Source: Labia minor (taxonomy: Eukaryota > Arthropoda > Insecta > Dermaptera > Spongiphoridae). Taken from it: a stretch of 64,000 nt of DNA. Both the position numbers and the translations under genes were made by a program. This document shows, piece after piece, positions 24,170 to 31,808 of this stretch. A model generated the notes under the pieces. That model was not told where the DNA came from. It saw only the letters and a program-made list of their open reading frames with translations, and did not search any database. Each line of letters opens with the position of its first letter. Position 1 is the first letter of the stretch. The DNA lies in NCBI GenBank assembly GCA_963082975.1, contig OY720350.1:24337875-24401874 (forward strand). Reading direction: 5' to 3'.

Positions 24170-25435
24170 TAGACAAGATTACGCAAAAACGGTTTGAGCT
24201 AGAATCATGAAATTTGGTATACAGGCATTATTCAAAATTCGTATTTTTCTATCAACTTTTGAGAAATGTAGCTCAACCGGAAGAGGGTCATTACTTACAA
24301 CGTTTTGATTTTTTTTCCTCTAAAGTGACCGTAAAAATAAAGATATATGTTTGATAATTTTTCACCTGATTAATAATTGTATAAAACTGCTATATATAGA
24401 ATTTCAGCTTGATTGAATCGCTGAAAGTTCCGGAATTAATTTTTTAACATTGCAAATCTCACGCGCCAACACGTGACGTGGTGCCATCAACAAAGAGCCA
24501 AACATGCGCTGGTTTAATAAATATTATTTATTAATTTTAATTTATAATTTATAATTAATTAAATTTAATTTAAATATAAGATATTATGTTATTTAATCCA
24601 ATTCAAATTGGGAGATAGTCGAGTGGAGACACTCCAGCTTATTTTATTATGCTGAGAGTAATGAAACAATATAAATTATTACTGATGCATTAGTATAGTT
24701 AAATAATAATGTATATAATATTATATTTAATTATGGATTTAAATTTCTTATCATTATTAACATATAATAATAATTAATCATTTATTCAAATATTTTTTGG
24801 GTAGATTATAAGAAAAAACTAACAAAATAATAAAAGATGAATTTTAATGATAATCAATTTTGAAAATTCGTTTCATATATATATTTACTAAAAAAATTTT
24901 AATAAACTTTAAATCCTAGTAAAATATTTTAAACGTTTTGATCGATTGTGCAAATTATTAGGTACTTATGTCGTTATCAACTAAAACTAATTTTTTATAG
25001 TATTGAGACGCACAATGAATAGATAAAGCATAATCACCATAAGCTTCCGATACTTTTATTTAAATTAAATCAAAAAAGAAAAGCTTTTTTTTGACACAAT
25101 CACTTTAAATGAAATAACTGATTGAAAAATTTACAGGAAAGTGATGAGGTTATTGAATGAATAACAATACTATTTAAGCAAACATTAAAATTATTGAATA
25201 CTTCTATTATATATTTTTTTAATCATTTATAATATTATATATTACCAATATTGTTCCATTGTCTAGTTTTCTTTCTTTAGTCATTGCAACAATTGCCATA
25301 CTTAAATTAACTTGAGAACAATGTGCTATGAAATATCCAAAAAACATGAACACACATACAATAAATCGTCGTCGCTTGATCCATAGAAGTCCATCCGTAT
25401 CAGTTGTGATCTCATTATTAATATGTCTCAATAAT
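15213..25435 (-). CDS. SLC17/sialin-type major facilitator transporter gene, nine exons found
   Basis: Nine minus-strand exons splice in consistent phase to about 468 residues ending at TAA 15213-15215. Exons in order: 25435-25246, 23394-23158, 20426-20249, 19749-19616, 19535-19409, 17502-17369, 17136-17055, 15833-15658, 15362-15213. The protein shows the SLC17 pattern: QVNLSMAIVAM in TM1, MFS motif GGWLACRYGSK after TM2, RILLG in TM4, WAPPLER, PTYYK-DVLQFDL, GRLADYI, TTTMVRKLWVG and a final GSGEQQPWA. Family members are membrane carriers of organic anions or phosphate. The substrate cannot be assigned, because the usual TM1 Arg and the His before WAPPLER are replaced by Gln and Pro. The first exon, with the start codon, was not found; the first known exon begins with a codon's third base. 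Usual length is about 480-500 residues, so little is missing. Confidence 0.85.
15658..15833 (-). CDS. SLC17-type transporter exon (TM11)
   Basis: It encodes MVCCLSIAFGFNGVSFG, NPLDLGRQHASVISGMSN (the family's LD.APRYAS..MGISNT motif) and TLGNIAGIAATIIAGYMIM. It is bounded by an ACTATAG acceptor and a GTACATA donor. Confidence 0.85.
16060..16612 (+). mobile_element. LINE fragment in a transporter intron: endonuclease end joined to C-terminus
   Basis: The first part (about 16075-16220) encodes HKGTWN, one stop, then NQIDHVLVDRRRQSNILDV and SDHY, the end of an APE endonuclease. It is followed directly by the LINE C-terminal region (RRLRWAGYVARM, GRRPSGKRPLGRPRTRCVD) up to 16595. The reverse transcriptase between them is absent, so this copy has an internal deletion. 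The 3' end is GATAGATAGATA. It lies antisense in the intron between 15833 and 17055. Confidence 0.8.
16820..16875. repeat. GC-rich hAT-like fragment (uncertain)
   Basis: A GC-rich patch (GGGCGGGCAAGCCGGGCG, GGGGGCGCCAA) stands out in the intron. It resembles subterminal sequence of hAT elements such as the one at 10547. No ends or target duplication were found. Confidence 0.3.
17055..17136 (-). CDS. SLC17-type transporter exon (TM10)
   Basis: It encodes VRKLWVGVSLTLQTILLMML and VITDKG, between acceptor TTATTTTAG and donor GTAAAT. It ends in phase 1. Confidence 0.85.
17369..17502 (-). CDS. SLC17-type transporter exon (TM8-TM9)
   Basis: It encodes (D)VLQFDLNFVGYMSAIAYA…, the second-half motif GRLADYIIAHNYLTTTM, and ends before GTAATTATC. 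It starts in phase 1 after GTTTTAG. The strong match to the LADYL…TTTVRK region of SLC17 proteins makes it secure. Confidence 0.85.
17930..18560 (-). mobile_element. LINE 3' fragment in a transporter intron
   Basis: It is a decayed copy aligned with 1290-2060 and 50040-50560: a CTGAAAGTTCTTGGCCGCAG start, a TCTTCCAACATAATGTTTCCC block (the GRPRTR region) and a GATGAGATAAGCCC block. It is in the same orientation as the host gene. Confidence 0.65.
18684..18955 (-). mobile_element. tRNA-derived SINE, minus-oriented copy
   Basis: Read on the minus strand it has a pol III box B (GAGTTCAAGTCCC), then the same body as 25643-25918 (ATGGGACGGAGTC, a GCGCTC-like stretch, ATCAAG, GATAGGCGATGTCC) and the tail AAAGTCAGAG followed by T-rich sequence. 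It lies in the intron between 19409 and 17502. Confidence 0.7.
18960..19405. other. Intron sequence, AT-rich
   Basis: It contains a loose inverted pair (TTTTTGAATTAAAAAAAAATA near 19200 against AATTCAAAAACTAC near 19333) and no coding signal. Confidence 0.4.
19409..19535 (-). CDS. SLC17-type transporter exon (TM7) with non-GT donor
   Basis: It encodes EKTSHPWKAILTSPPVLANI, TM7 (…FTFFCSQYGFNTI) and MMPTYYK. Family alignment and phase place its end after AAAG, because G plus the next exon gives KDVLQFDL. The following bases are GAAAAT, not GT. An in-phase GT lies 31 bases downstream (GTACAC) and would add ten residues and turn the Asp of KDV into Tyr. See findings. Confidence 0.7.
19616..19749 (-). 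CDS. SLC17-type transporter exon (TM6 to central loop)
   Basis: It encodes GGLGLIWLALWIFF and then the charged central loop (SEKPSSDRFITKQELIF…KEEKIEST), the cytosolic linker between the two six-helix halves. The acceptor is TTTCAG and the donor GTAATT. Confidence 0.85.
20249..20426 (-). CDS. SLC17-type transporter exon (TM4-TM6)
   Basis: It encodes QGPLYPTCPAIWAEWAPPLER and TM5-TM6 up to FYFPG, with donor GTAATTG in phase 1. The acceptor is again GAGCAG; use of the first AG keeps the Gln that aligns with the family's E/Q-G. The position before AIW is Pro where sialin and VGLUTs have His. Confidence 0.85.
20530..21500. repeat. Diverged direct repeats in a transporter intron
   Basis: A 35-bp stretch (CAGATGAAGCGTGTCTACTT…) occurs twice, at about 20675 and 20713. 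A longer block with CATAGTCACAGAT and TTTTAGTAGTTCTTATTTTA occurs at about 20915-21085 and, diverged, at 21215-21470. A poly-C run lies at 21226-21237. It is probably an unclassified repeat array. Confidence 0.55.
21510..22315. other. Intron sequence, AT-rich
   Basis: It holds AT microsatellites at 21605-21630 and 21908-21932. Nothing else is supportable. Confidence 0.5.
22322..22592. mobile_element. hAT-like MITE, second copy (AAGGTGACCA ends)
   Basis: TAAGGTGACCA at the left and TGGTCACCTTA at the right are inverted. The interior (AAATATTATGGACATTTCG, TTTTTCAATTTG, GGTGTTTTCAAAATATGG) matches the 1667-1846 copy and has an internal repetition that lengthens it. The target duplication is obscured by AT-rich flanks. 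Confidence 0.65.
22610..22815 (+). mobile_element. tRNA-derived SINE, 5'-truncated
   Basis: It matches the body of the 25643 copy from TATGAGACGGAGTC through GCGCCTCCGATCAAG, GGACCCGTTCTACTGATCAT and GACTTGATTGGCGT. The tRNA-like head with box B is missing. Confidence 0.6.
22840..23130 (+). mobile_element. LINE C-terminal fragment in a transporter intron
   Basis: It is a decayed counterpart of 16300-16610: TTGCATTATCTCTATGCG, GACTCATGACTCAAATG (RWAG.VARM region), GTAGACCAAGGACACG (GRPRTR) and the tail TAAATAGATAAATA. It lies antisense, just downstream of the exon at 23158. Confidence 0.6.
23158..23394 (-). CDS. SLC17-type transporter exon (TM2-TM4)
   Basis: It encodes about 79 residues from the lumenal loop through EFDWVKRG, TM2, MFS motif A (GGWLACRYGSKIILG), TM3 and RILLG of TM4. 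The donor is a consensus GTAAGT. The acceptor has two AGs three bases apart (GAGCAG), so a Gln may be included or skipped; both are in frame. Confidence 0.85.
24014..24638 (+). mobile_element. Helentron-like repeat R2, full-length copy
   Basis: It begins ACTATCTCGCC after TTTT. The inverse GAGATAGT lies at 24612-24619, and a hairpin GAGTG-gaga-CACTC at 24621-24634 sits just before the end CCAGC. A CT/GT/GA microsatellite is at 24114-24167, and an ACCGGAAGAGG motif at about 24287. The plan matches F3 and R1. It lies in the transporter intron between 25246 and 23394. Other copies are 51119-51727 (full), 4010-4322 and 55600-55890 (partial). Confidence 0.7.
24645..25240. other. Intron sequence, AT-rich
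   Basis: No repeat ends, exons or RNA genes were recognised. Confidence 0.5.
25246..25435 (-). CDS. SLC17-type transporter, first recognised exon
   Basis: It follows acceptor TTATTATTAG and ends before GTAATATA. It encodes about 63 residues: a hydrophilic start, KRRRF, then TM1 (…FMFFGYFIAHCSQVNLSMAIVAM) and the start of the lumenal loop with one N-glycosylation sequon (NGT). It begins in phase 2, so at least one upstream coding exon exists. The Gln in SQVNLS replaces an Arg common in the family. Confidence 0.8.
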
Positions 25436-25527
25436 CTAATAATAAGAAAATAAATAAATCTTAGGGGTGTTTTGTAAAATGGAAGCTTAATATTTATTAG
25501 AAATTTAAAAAAAAAATGAATTTTATG

Positions 25528-25556
25528 CATCCTACGCAAGGACATCACCTATCAAG
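25528..25556 (-). repeat. SINE 3'-end fragment
   Basis: ATCCTACGCAAGGACATCAC matches the 3' end of the SINE copy at 25643-25918 in reverse. Only about 30 bases remain. It lies just upstream of the first recognised transporter exon. Confidence 0.5.
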
Positions 25557-25642
25557 TAAAATTAAAAATAACTAATTTTTCCTAAAAATAAAATTTAATT
25601 TATTATTTTAAAAATACCTATATATATTATTTTTTCATTGAA

Positions 25643-25930
25643 GGCGTCATTGGGTGTGTGTATAGCGAACCTGCCTCACATTCACATGGTCCCGGGTTCA
25701 AGTCCCGGGCCTGGCAAGGGAATTTCCCTAGCTGGGGTCTATGGGACGGAGTCAACCCAGCCTACGGGAACAACATTGGGGAAAAGCTACTTAATAGCGC
25801 CTCCGATCAAGAAAATCAAGGAAAGGGTTGAGAGGACCCGTTCTACTGATCATAGGACACCTCATTGATATAACCGGCTTGATAGGCGTTGTCCTTGCGT
25901 AGGACATACAAAGTCAGAGGTTTTTTTTAT
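25643..25930 (+). mobile_element. tRNA-derived SINE, most complete copy
   Basis: The head contains GGTCCCGGGTTCAAGTCCCG, with a pol III box B inside a GC stem typical of a tRNA T-arm. The body (ATGGGACGGAGTCAACC, GCGCCTCCGATCAAG, GGACCCGTTCTACTGATC, GATAGGCGTTGTCC) is shared with 18684-18955 and 22610-22815. The 3' end is AAGTCAGAGG followed by a T-rich tail. Box A is less clear. No parent LINE tail was recognised. Confidence 0.7.
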
Positions 25931-26084
25931 TTTTTCATTAAATATAATTCAATAATTTTATAAATTAATATTTTAAAATATATATGAAACTTACAGAAAT
26001 CTACATTATTTACAAACAATATCTATGTATTGATAATATAATATATAATATAATATCTATATATCTATATATTTTTAATATTAA

Positions 26085-26400
26085 CTAGGTTCACAGTCCG
26101 TCAAAGTTATATAAGGTTAGATATTCGTATTAAGATCCCGAAGCTCCGAAGAATCTTTGGCACTAACAGTGACATTGAAACACTACTCGTCCTAACTACT
26201 GTCAGTCTCGTCCAAGGATTCTTCGGTGTTCACCCAGTAAGTCCAAAATCACCTATCCATTCATCCCAAAGTCGCAACATCGACTCTTGGTCCCACAGAC
26301 TAAGACCCAAAATCTCAAAATATTCCCTGCTAAATAAACTCTCTTGAAAATGACGCCAAATGGGCGCTGAAACGTTGAGACCCAAATCAAATGGGAAAAT
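26085..26400 (+). repeat. Penelope-like or LINE end with a degenerate hammerhead-type core
   Basis: This less AT-rich block ends in CTTGAAAATGACGCCAAATG followed by GGCGCTGAAACGTTG (26343-26377). A stem (CGCC/GGCG) sits between an AATGA and a GAAACG motif, the layout of hammerhead cores carried by Penelope-like elements. The first core box is not the canonical CTGATGA. No reverse transcriptase frame remains. Confidence 0.4.
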
Positions 26401-26404
26401 AACC

Positions 26405-28060
26405 TAAAAATAATTTCTTATTATATATATATGTATCACCATGCAAATTTTATCCTTCCTCAAATTTCTAACACGCTTACAATTCATTATTATTGTCGGT
26501 ACACTATGCTACTAATCTCTAGTTTACTCACCATTTATTTTTCAATCGGTTGCTTCAAAAACAAACTTTACACTTACTTAATTTTTGAAGACATAATAAA
26601 AGGAATTTTCAATATAAAATAAATAAGATACAATAAATATTGGATCTTTTATGAAATTAATGCCAAAATGTTGAAAATGGTCCTACATATAAGATATTGC
26701 CCTACATATAAGAAATATTGAAATTATAACTTACGAATTAGAGTTTACTTCCTCTTTTAATGTCATCTTGAAAATGTAACTAATTCATAAATATTCCAAT
26801 ATTTATATGATAAAATGAGATGTTCTTATCATTATCTTATAGAATCGTTATTTTAATCTAAACCAAAAATCTTACCTTTAAGATTATTTCTTATTTTTAC
26901 TATTATTTTAGTGTTAAAATGTCTAATTGCTGTACTTCAGAAATTTTTATTGCTGAACCTAAGTTTTCCCCATTCTCCAAAAATTGAAAAATTTTAAAAT
27001 AATGCCAGGATAAATCTAATGAATTTGTACGCCGAAGGCGAGCAAGGGGTTCAGAGGGTTAAATTTCGCGTAAATTATTGCGACCTTATACGGAGGCACC
27101 GCGAATCGACGCATCCAGTGCTTACACGTAGAGCCTTGCTGAAAAGATATCACTTAATTTTAAAGTTATGTGGGGGTAACAGTGCAAAAGTCGTGATTTT
27201 TTACATTAATATGTTTTTTTAATAAATATTATATATACCGTTTTGAAATTTAATCAAAGAAATTCAAAATACATATCTGTGGCAAGAAATTTTTTACCCA
27301 GATTGTTCTTCACCTAGCTGTTTTTTATTTTTATTTCCACGTCGGTTCGTGCATCCATATGCAGAAAATGCCATGATAATTATTTTTAAAAACAAAAATA
27401 AAATAACAACTATCTATAACCTAAACCCAGGTGTAAACCTAACCTGGTCTTAGAATCCAGTTAGAATCTAATAAAAAATAATTTAATATTAAATACAAAT
27501 TAAATTATTAAAAACTATTTCTAATTATTAAATATATTAACTAAACTATAAAATAAAGAAGAAATAACTAAGAAAAACTTTCAAACATACGAGAAAATTT
27601 GAAACAAAAATGTATTATGTCTTAAGAAAAATTCAATGTTTTGGTACACACAATATGAACGACAAGAATCTCTCCCTACTTTTTTGGTGCCCCCTCCCAC
27701 CACTCAAAACAAGCGTTATGGTTACTCCATACCTCCATGGAAAATACTAATAAAGTTGATTGTTCTCGTGGCTGAAACCAAGACGATTCGACTTTTCTTT
27801 ATAAATATTATCTATGACGTAAATATCAAAAAAATCCTTATAGCAGTTTAAGATCTCAAAAATATACAAAGATTTATATATATATATATATAATTTTTTA
27901 TGTATATAAAGAATATATATTTGAAAATTAATAAAAATTATAAAATTATATTTACAAATGATGTGGTGATCTCACTATTAAACATATCTTTTTAACATAT
28001 TGTTTTTTCCCTTGTGCAAAAATTTGACAATTTTTGAATTGTTATTATTTAATTTGGTAT
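26405..28060. other. AT-rich sequence, no gene identified
   Basis: A GC-richer patch at 27025-27140 (GTACGCCGAAGGCGAGCAAG…) with an open plus frame of about 65 codons looks like a decayed element, but no family is recognised. A second short patch at 27635-27790 is likewise unidentified. Confidence 0.4.
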
Positions 28061-28064
28061 ATAT

Positions 28065-28577
28065 TTAAGACCCCCTACACCTCGCAGAATTTGATGAAAC
28101 TTCGCCAGTTGATTCTTTGATTAATTCTAAGAAACTTTTTCCTTAGGCATTTCTTGGGAGAACTTCTAGTTTTCGAGATACAAGTGATTAAAGATTGGAT
28201 CAAGATCAATTAGATGGTTATGAATGTCGAAATGTGCAGCCATTAAGAAATTTTCATTGACTAATTCACTAATTATTCACATATTCACTAATTTTAGTTT
28301 TTTTCTGTTCGGTTTGGATATAGGAAAATTATTTTATTAATTAATTTTTTAATTTTTCTATATACAATCCGAACTGAAAAAACCGAAAATTAGTCGCGCC
28401 CTCTGCTGGTCAACCTGTTAAGACATGGTAGCTAATTGATATCCAATCTTTAATCACTTGTATCTCGAAAACTAGAAGTTCTCCCAAGAAATGCCTAAGG
28501 AAAAAGTTTCTTAGAATTAATCAAAGAATCAACTGGCGAAGTTTCATCAAATTCTGCGAGGTGTAGGGGGTCTTAAA
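28065..28577. mobile_element. Foldback/MITE element with near-perfect long inverted repeats
   Basis: Bases about 28065-28200 (TTAAGACCCCCTACACCTCG… to …AAAGATTGGAT) are an apparently perfect inverse of about 28440-28577. The arms are about 135 bp around a 240-bp centre. The centre holds a second inverted pair (TTTTTTTCTGTTCGG against CCGAACTGAAAAAA). No open frame is present. It lies just upstream of the zinc-finger gene A 5' region. Confidence 0.75.
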
Positions 28578-28584
28578 TATTCCT

Positions 28585-28698
28585 CCCTCTACTCTCATTC
28601 TGTTGCTAAGTTCAAAAACTAATTTTTAGTGTCAATCAGTGTCAATACGAAAGTAAAAATTTAAAACGATATTACTTATTACTTATTATTAGTATATA
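28585..28698 (+). promoter_or_regulatory. Upstream region of zinc-finger gene A, split off by the gypsy insertion
   Basis: Bases 28605-28698 (AGTTCAAAAACTAATTTTTAG… to …CTTATTATTAGTATATA) match 57187-57265 (gene F) and 48405-48455 (gene E). In those genes the sequence runs uninterrupted into ATTTTAGAATTGATAATC and then exon 1. Here it resumes only after the retrotransposon, at 33702. No TATA element could be chosen with confidence in this AT-rich DNA. Confidence 0.7.
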
Positions 28699-29002
28699 TG
28701 TAAGAGCACTCCTAAGCCACCTAGATACTAATATGTAGAACTCTAATAAGGATCAAGTCACAGTGAGAATAAACAAACTTTTAATCGTTCTAAATATACT
28801 TTCAACATGATTGCTGTTAAAGATTATTAAATAATATTTTAATGTTGTTATTATAATAGACTCAACTGTTGTTTCTTTTGTATTTAGGTAACTATTATAA
28901 TTAACTAATGTATTATTTTTGTATATAATTTTAATAAAATAATAAAATCTCCTCTTTTGTATTTAGAAAGCAACACACTGTGGATTTATTTAACAACATT
29001 AT
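28699..29002 (+). repeat. 5' LTR
   Basis: It starts TGTAAGAGCACTCC and ends AACAACATTAT. It is identical by eye to 33398-33701. It contains AATAAA-like stretches (TTTTAATAAAATAATAAAAT, about 28929-28948). The base after the LTR starts AAAACAACAG, with no TGG-type primer binding site directly at the joint. Confidence 0.9.
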
Positions 29003-29048
29003 AAAACAACAGTTTTGTTTTGTATGAATATACATTTTTTTGTTGAAT

Positions 29049-29792
29049 ATGGAGAAGGAAAGCTTAAAGATACACATCAGGAAAGAAAAAGCAGAAAATG
29101 GTGAGTTAGTAACAAAATTCATATCCATCAAACGTAAGGATGACGAGATAAATTATTTATTTCCAATCGAATACCAAGATGAAAAATTTCATGTGGAATT
29201 GATAAAACTGACTACTGTAAAAAATGCGATGAAATCTTTAAAAAAGGAAAAACAATATAGAAATTTAAATATAGCTTTACCAAAGGAAATAATAAACGTT
29301 TACATAGACAATGATGGAAATTTCTGTTTTAAAGATTTTTATTTGGAAGAAGAAATTTATTCTAAAGGTAATCAATACGAATATAATGAGAGAGAAATTT
29401 CATTATATGAAATAGAAAAAAGATTTATTTTAGATAAATTTAAAGGTGGTGACCAAAATCCAGAAATATGGATACAAAATTTCAACAAAGAATGTATGCG
29501 AAATAGAATAAATAATAGTGAAAAAAAAATTGAATGTCTAAAACTGTTTTTGATAGGAAATGCTAAATATTGGTTTGAATCATCAATACAAAAATTAAAG
29601 AAAGATGAGTGGGAAGGTTGGCAAATTTCATTTCTTAATACTTTTAAAGATAATAGTTGGTCAAAAATTCGGTATGCTTACTCTTACAAATATATAGAAA
29701 GCTCATTTTTACAGTATGCTTTAAAAAAAGAATGTTTACTATTGGACTGTGAAAAAAATATGACTGAAAATTTTCGAGAATATCCCACATAA
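29049..29792 (+). pseudogene. Gypsy gag, first part
   Basis: The ATG at 29049 opens about 247 codons, Lys/Glu-rich at the N-terminus. A capsid-like helical region from about residue 135 includes FKGGDQNPEIWIQNF and a LFLIGNAKYWFES segment, typical of retrotransposon gag. The frame ends at TAA 29790-29792, just after an apparent single-base deletion near 29780, since homologous-looking sequence continues in the next frame. The gene was therefore probably longer. Confidence 0.7.
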
Positions 29793-29821
29793 CAGTAGGA
29801 CTACCAATCTATATTCAAAAT

Positions 29822-30142
29822 TTGATAGATAAGGAGACAGTTGATTCAATAGATAAACTAATGAAAATTCTAGGAAGTAACGAGCCACGTATAAGTAAAA
29901 ATAAAAATGTTCTATTTAAAGATAACCTTGAAACTAAAAATATAAAGAATGAATCCTATAGAATAAATAGAAAATACCAAGAAAAACTTATTAAACCATG
30001 TGATATATGTAATTCAATTGGAAAACCAGATCGTTATCACAAACAAGATGAATGTTGGAATAGAAATAGATATAAAAAAAATATAAATTTTACGGAATAT
30101 GATGATAAATGCAGTTTTCAATTAGTAAATGAAAAAAACTAA
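29822..30142 (+). pseudogene. Gypsy gag, second part with Cys/His motif
   Basis: The continuation of gag in another frame (readable from about 29778) encodes IDKETVDSIDKLM, then a zinc-knuckle-like motif with spacing CX2CX9HX4C (around residues 60-80 of this segment), expected to bind RNA. It ends at TAA 30140-30142, directly after A_AAA_AAC. No initiator belongs here; the segment is the displaced gag 3' part. Confidence 0.7.
30133..30139 (+). promoter_or_regulatory. A_AAA_AAC slippery site for -1 frameshifting
   Basis: The heptamer A AAA AAC is in the gag reading frame (codons GAA AAA AAC) and is followed at once by stop TAA. A -1 shift enters the frame of the protease (CTA ATT CAC …), which is open to 30660. 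Position, frame and heptamer all fit programmed -1 frameshifting. No strong downstream pseudoknot could be recognised by eye. Confidence 0.7.
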
Positions 30143-30660
30143 TTCACCCGGCTGGTAGATGTTTACCATTAATAAAAATAAATGTACTTGTTGATAGAAA
30201 GAAAATGGTAAAAGCGGTATATGATAGTGGTTCAAATATCACACTTATAAACCATAAATTAGCTGAAGAATTACGATTAAATTTAATGAAAAATCGTAGT
30301 ATTTTTAAAACAATTAATGGTATTGATTACATCTATCGCCGGGCAAAAATCAATATGACAATTAATAAAATAAATAAAACTTTAGATGTTTATGTAATAA
30401 AAAATAATAATTTTAAATATGAAATCCTCCTTGGTTTAGACTCCATATTGGCGTTCAATTTGATACAAGATAATGATCTAAAGATATGGCAAAGAAATGA
30501 TAATAAAATAGATAAATTAAAAGAAATTGAAAATATAGATACGAAAAAAAATAAAAAATGTTCAAAAGAAAATAAAATTGATGAAAAAAAAAGACTGTAT
30601 ACTATAATAATAATCATAAAAATAGAAATAATATTAAAAATAAAAGTAATATTGAATTAA
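30139..30660 (+). CDS. Gypsy protease, reached by -1 frameshift
   Basis: After the slip the frame reads through 30660 with no ATG before 30205. The aspartic protease active site is YDSGSNITLI (codons around 30220-30250), and the second part includes EILLGLDSI. A Lys/Asn-rich linker follows. The frame ends at TAA 30658-30660, while the reverse transcriptase continues in another frame open from 30585. One base seems to have been gained or lost, most likely in the A run at 30584-30592. Confidence 0.75.
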   Translation, partial: LIHPAGRCLPLIKINVLVDRKKMVKAVYDSGSNITLINHKLAEELRLNLMKNRSIFKTINGIDYIYRRAKINMTINKINKTLDVYVIKNNNFKYEILLGLDSILAFNLIQDNDLKIWQRNDNKIDKLKEIENIDTKKNKKCSKENKIDEKKRLYTIIIIIKIEIILKIKVILN

Positions 30661-31808
30661 AAATAAAATATGATAAAAAAAAGAAAATTCCAGAATTTTG
30701 TGAAAAAAAAAAGAAAATAATTAATGAATATAAGATAAATTTTAATGAACATATAGTGGAAGAAAATTTTAATATACCTTTAGAACACTTAGACCTTGAA
30801 AAACAATTGATAATCGAAAAATTAATAAACAAATATAAAGTTCTTTTTGCTAAAGATAAATATGACATAGGAACAGTGAAAGGATACGAGGCTCACATTG
30901 ATTTATTAATTGATAAATATTGCAGCAAAAGACCGTATAGATGCACGATAGAAGACAAAAAAGAGATAGAAGAGCAAATAGCAAAATTATTAGATAGAAA
31001 TTTAATTGAAGAATCATATAGTCCCTTCGCAGCTCCTGTGACACTAGCCTTTAAAAAAGATGAAAATAAAAGATCGAGATTATGTGTGGACTTTCGTGAG
31101 TTAAACAAAATTGTAGTTCCAATATCTCAACCATTTCCATTAATTGAAGACTTAATGGTGAAGACAAGGAATTGTAAATTTTTCTCAACGTTAGATATTA
31201 ATTCAGCGTTTTGGTCAATACCTATGAAAATTGAAGACAGAAAAAAGACTGCTTTTGTTACTCAAGATGCCATATTTCAGTGGACTTGTCTTCCATTTGG
31301 CCTACGGACAGCGCCAGGGATTTTTCAAAGAATATTAAGTAGTATTATAAGAAAACATAAATTATCAGAGTTCACTGTGAACTATATAGATGATATATTG
31401 GTTTTTTCGAAAAATTTCACAGAACATATTAGACATTTATCTTTATTATTAGAGGCAATTTTAAAAGAAGGCTTTAGATTAAAATTTTCAAAATGTAGTT
31501 TTGCAAAAGACTCTGTAAAATATTTAGGCCATATAATAAAAAATAACACAATTACTCCAGTGAAAGATAACTTAATAGCTATAAAAGATTTCCCGATCCC
31601 AAAAACACAAAAAAACATTCGACAATTTCTAGGCAAAATTAACTTTTATGCAAAATATGTACCAAACATATCTATAATATTAGATCCTTTGCATAACCTT
31701 TTAAGAAAAGGGCAGAAATTTATCTGGTCCGAAAAGTGCCAAGTTTCTTTTGAAAAAATAAAAGGATTACTGTGTTCAAAGCCCATTTTAGAGATTTTCG
31801 ATCCATAG
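30585..31808 (+). pseudogene. Gypsy reverse transcriptase
   Basis: It is open from 30585 (first ATG 30756). Motifs in order: SRLCVDFRELN, FSTLDINSAFWSIPM, FVTQ…FQWTCLPFGLRTAPGIFQ, and the catalytic VNYIDDILVFS at about 31378-31410. The thumb and connection follow (KYLGHII, IRQFLGKINFYAKYVPN). TAG at 31806-31808, after EIFDP, interrupts the frame just before RNase H. The surroundings are intact, so this is a point nonsense change. Confidence 0.85.

Noticed and set aside
25436-25548. Extension of the first transporter exon to an upstream ATG at 25548
   Set aside because: This part is intron and SINE scrap upstream of a good TTATTATTAG acceptor, and the encoded residues do not fit the family.
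25670-25720. Functional tRNA gene
   Set aside because: A box B and T-arm-like stem are present, but no complete cloverleaf or anticodon arm could be built, and the sequence is part of a dispersed SINE.
25638-25868. Plus frame of 76 codons
   Set aside because: It falls wholly inside the tRNA-derived SINE.
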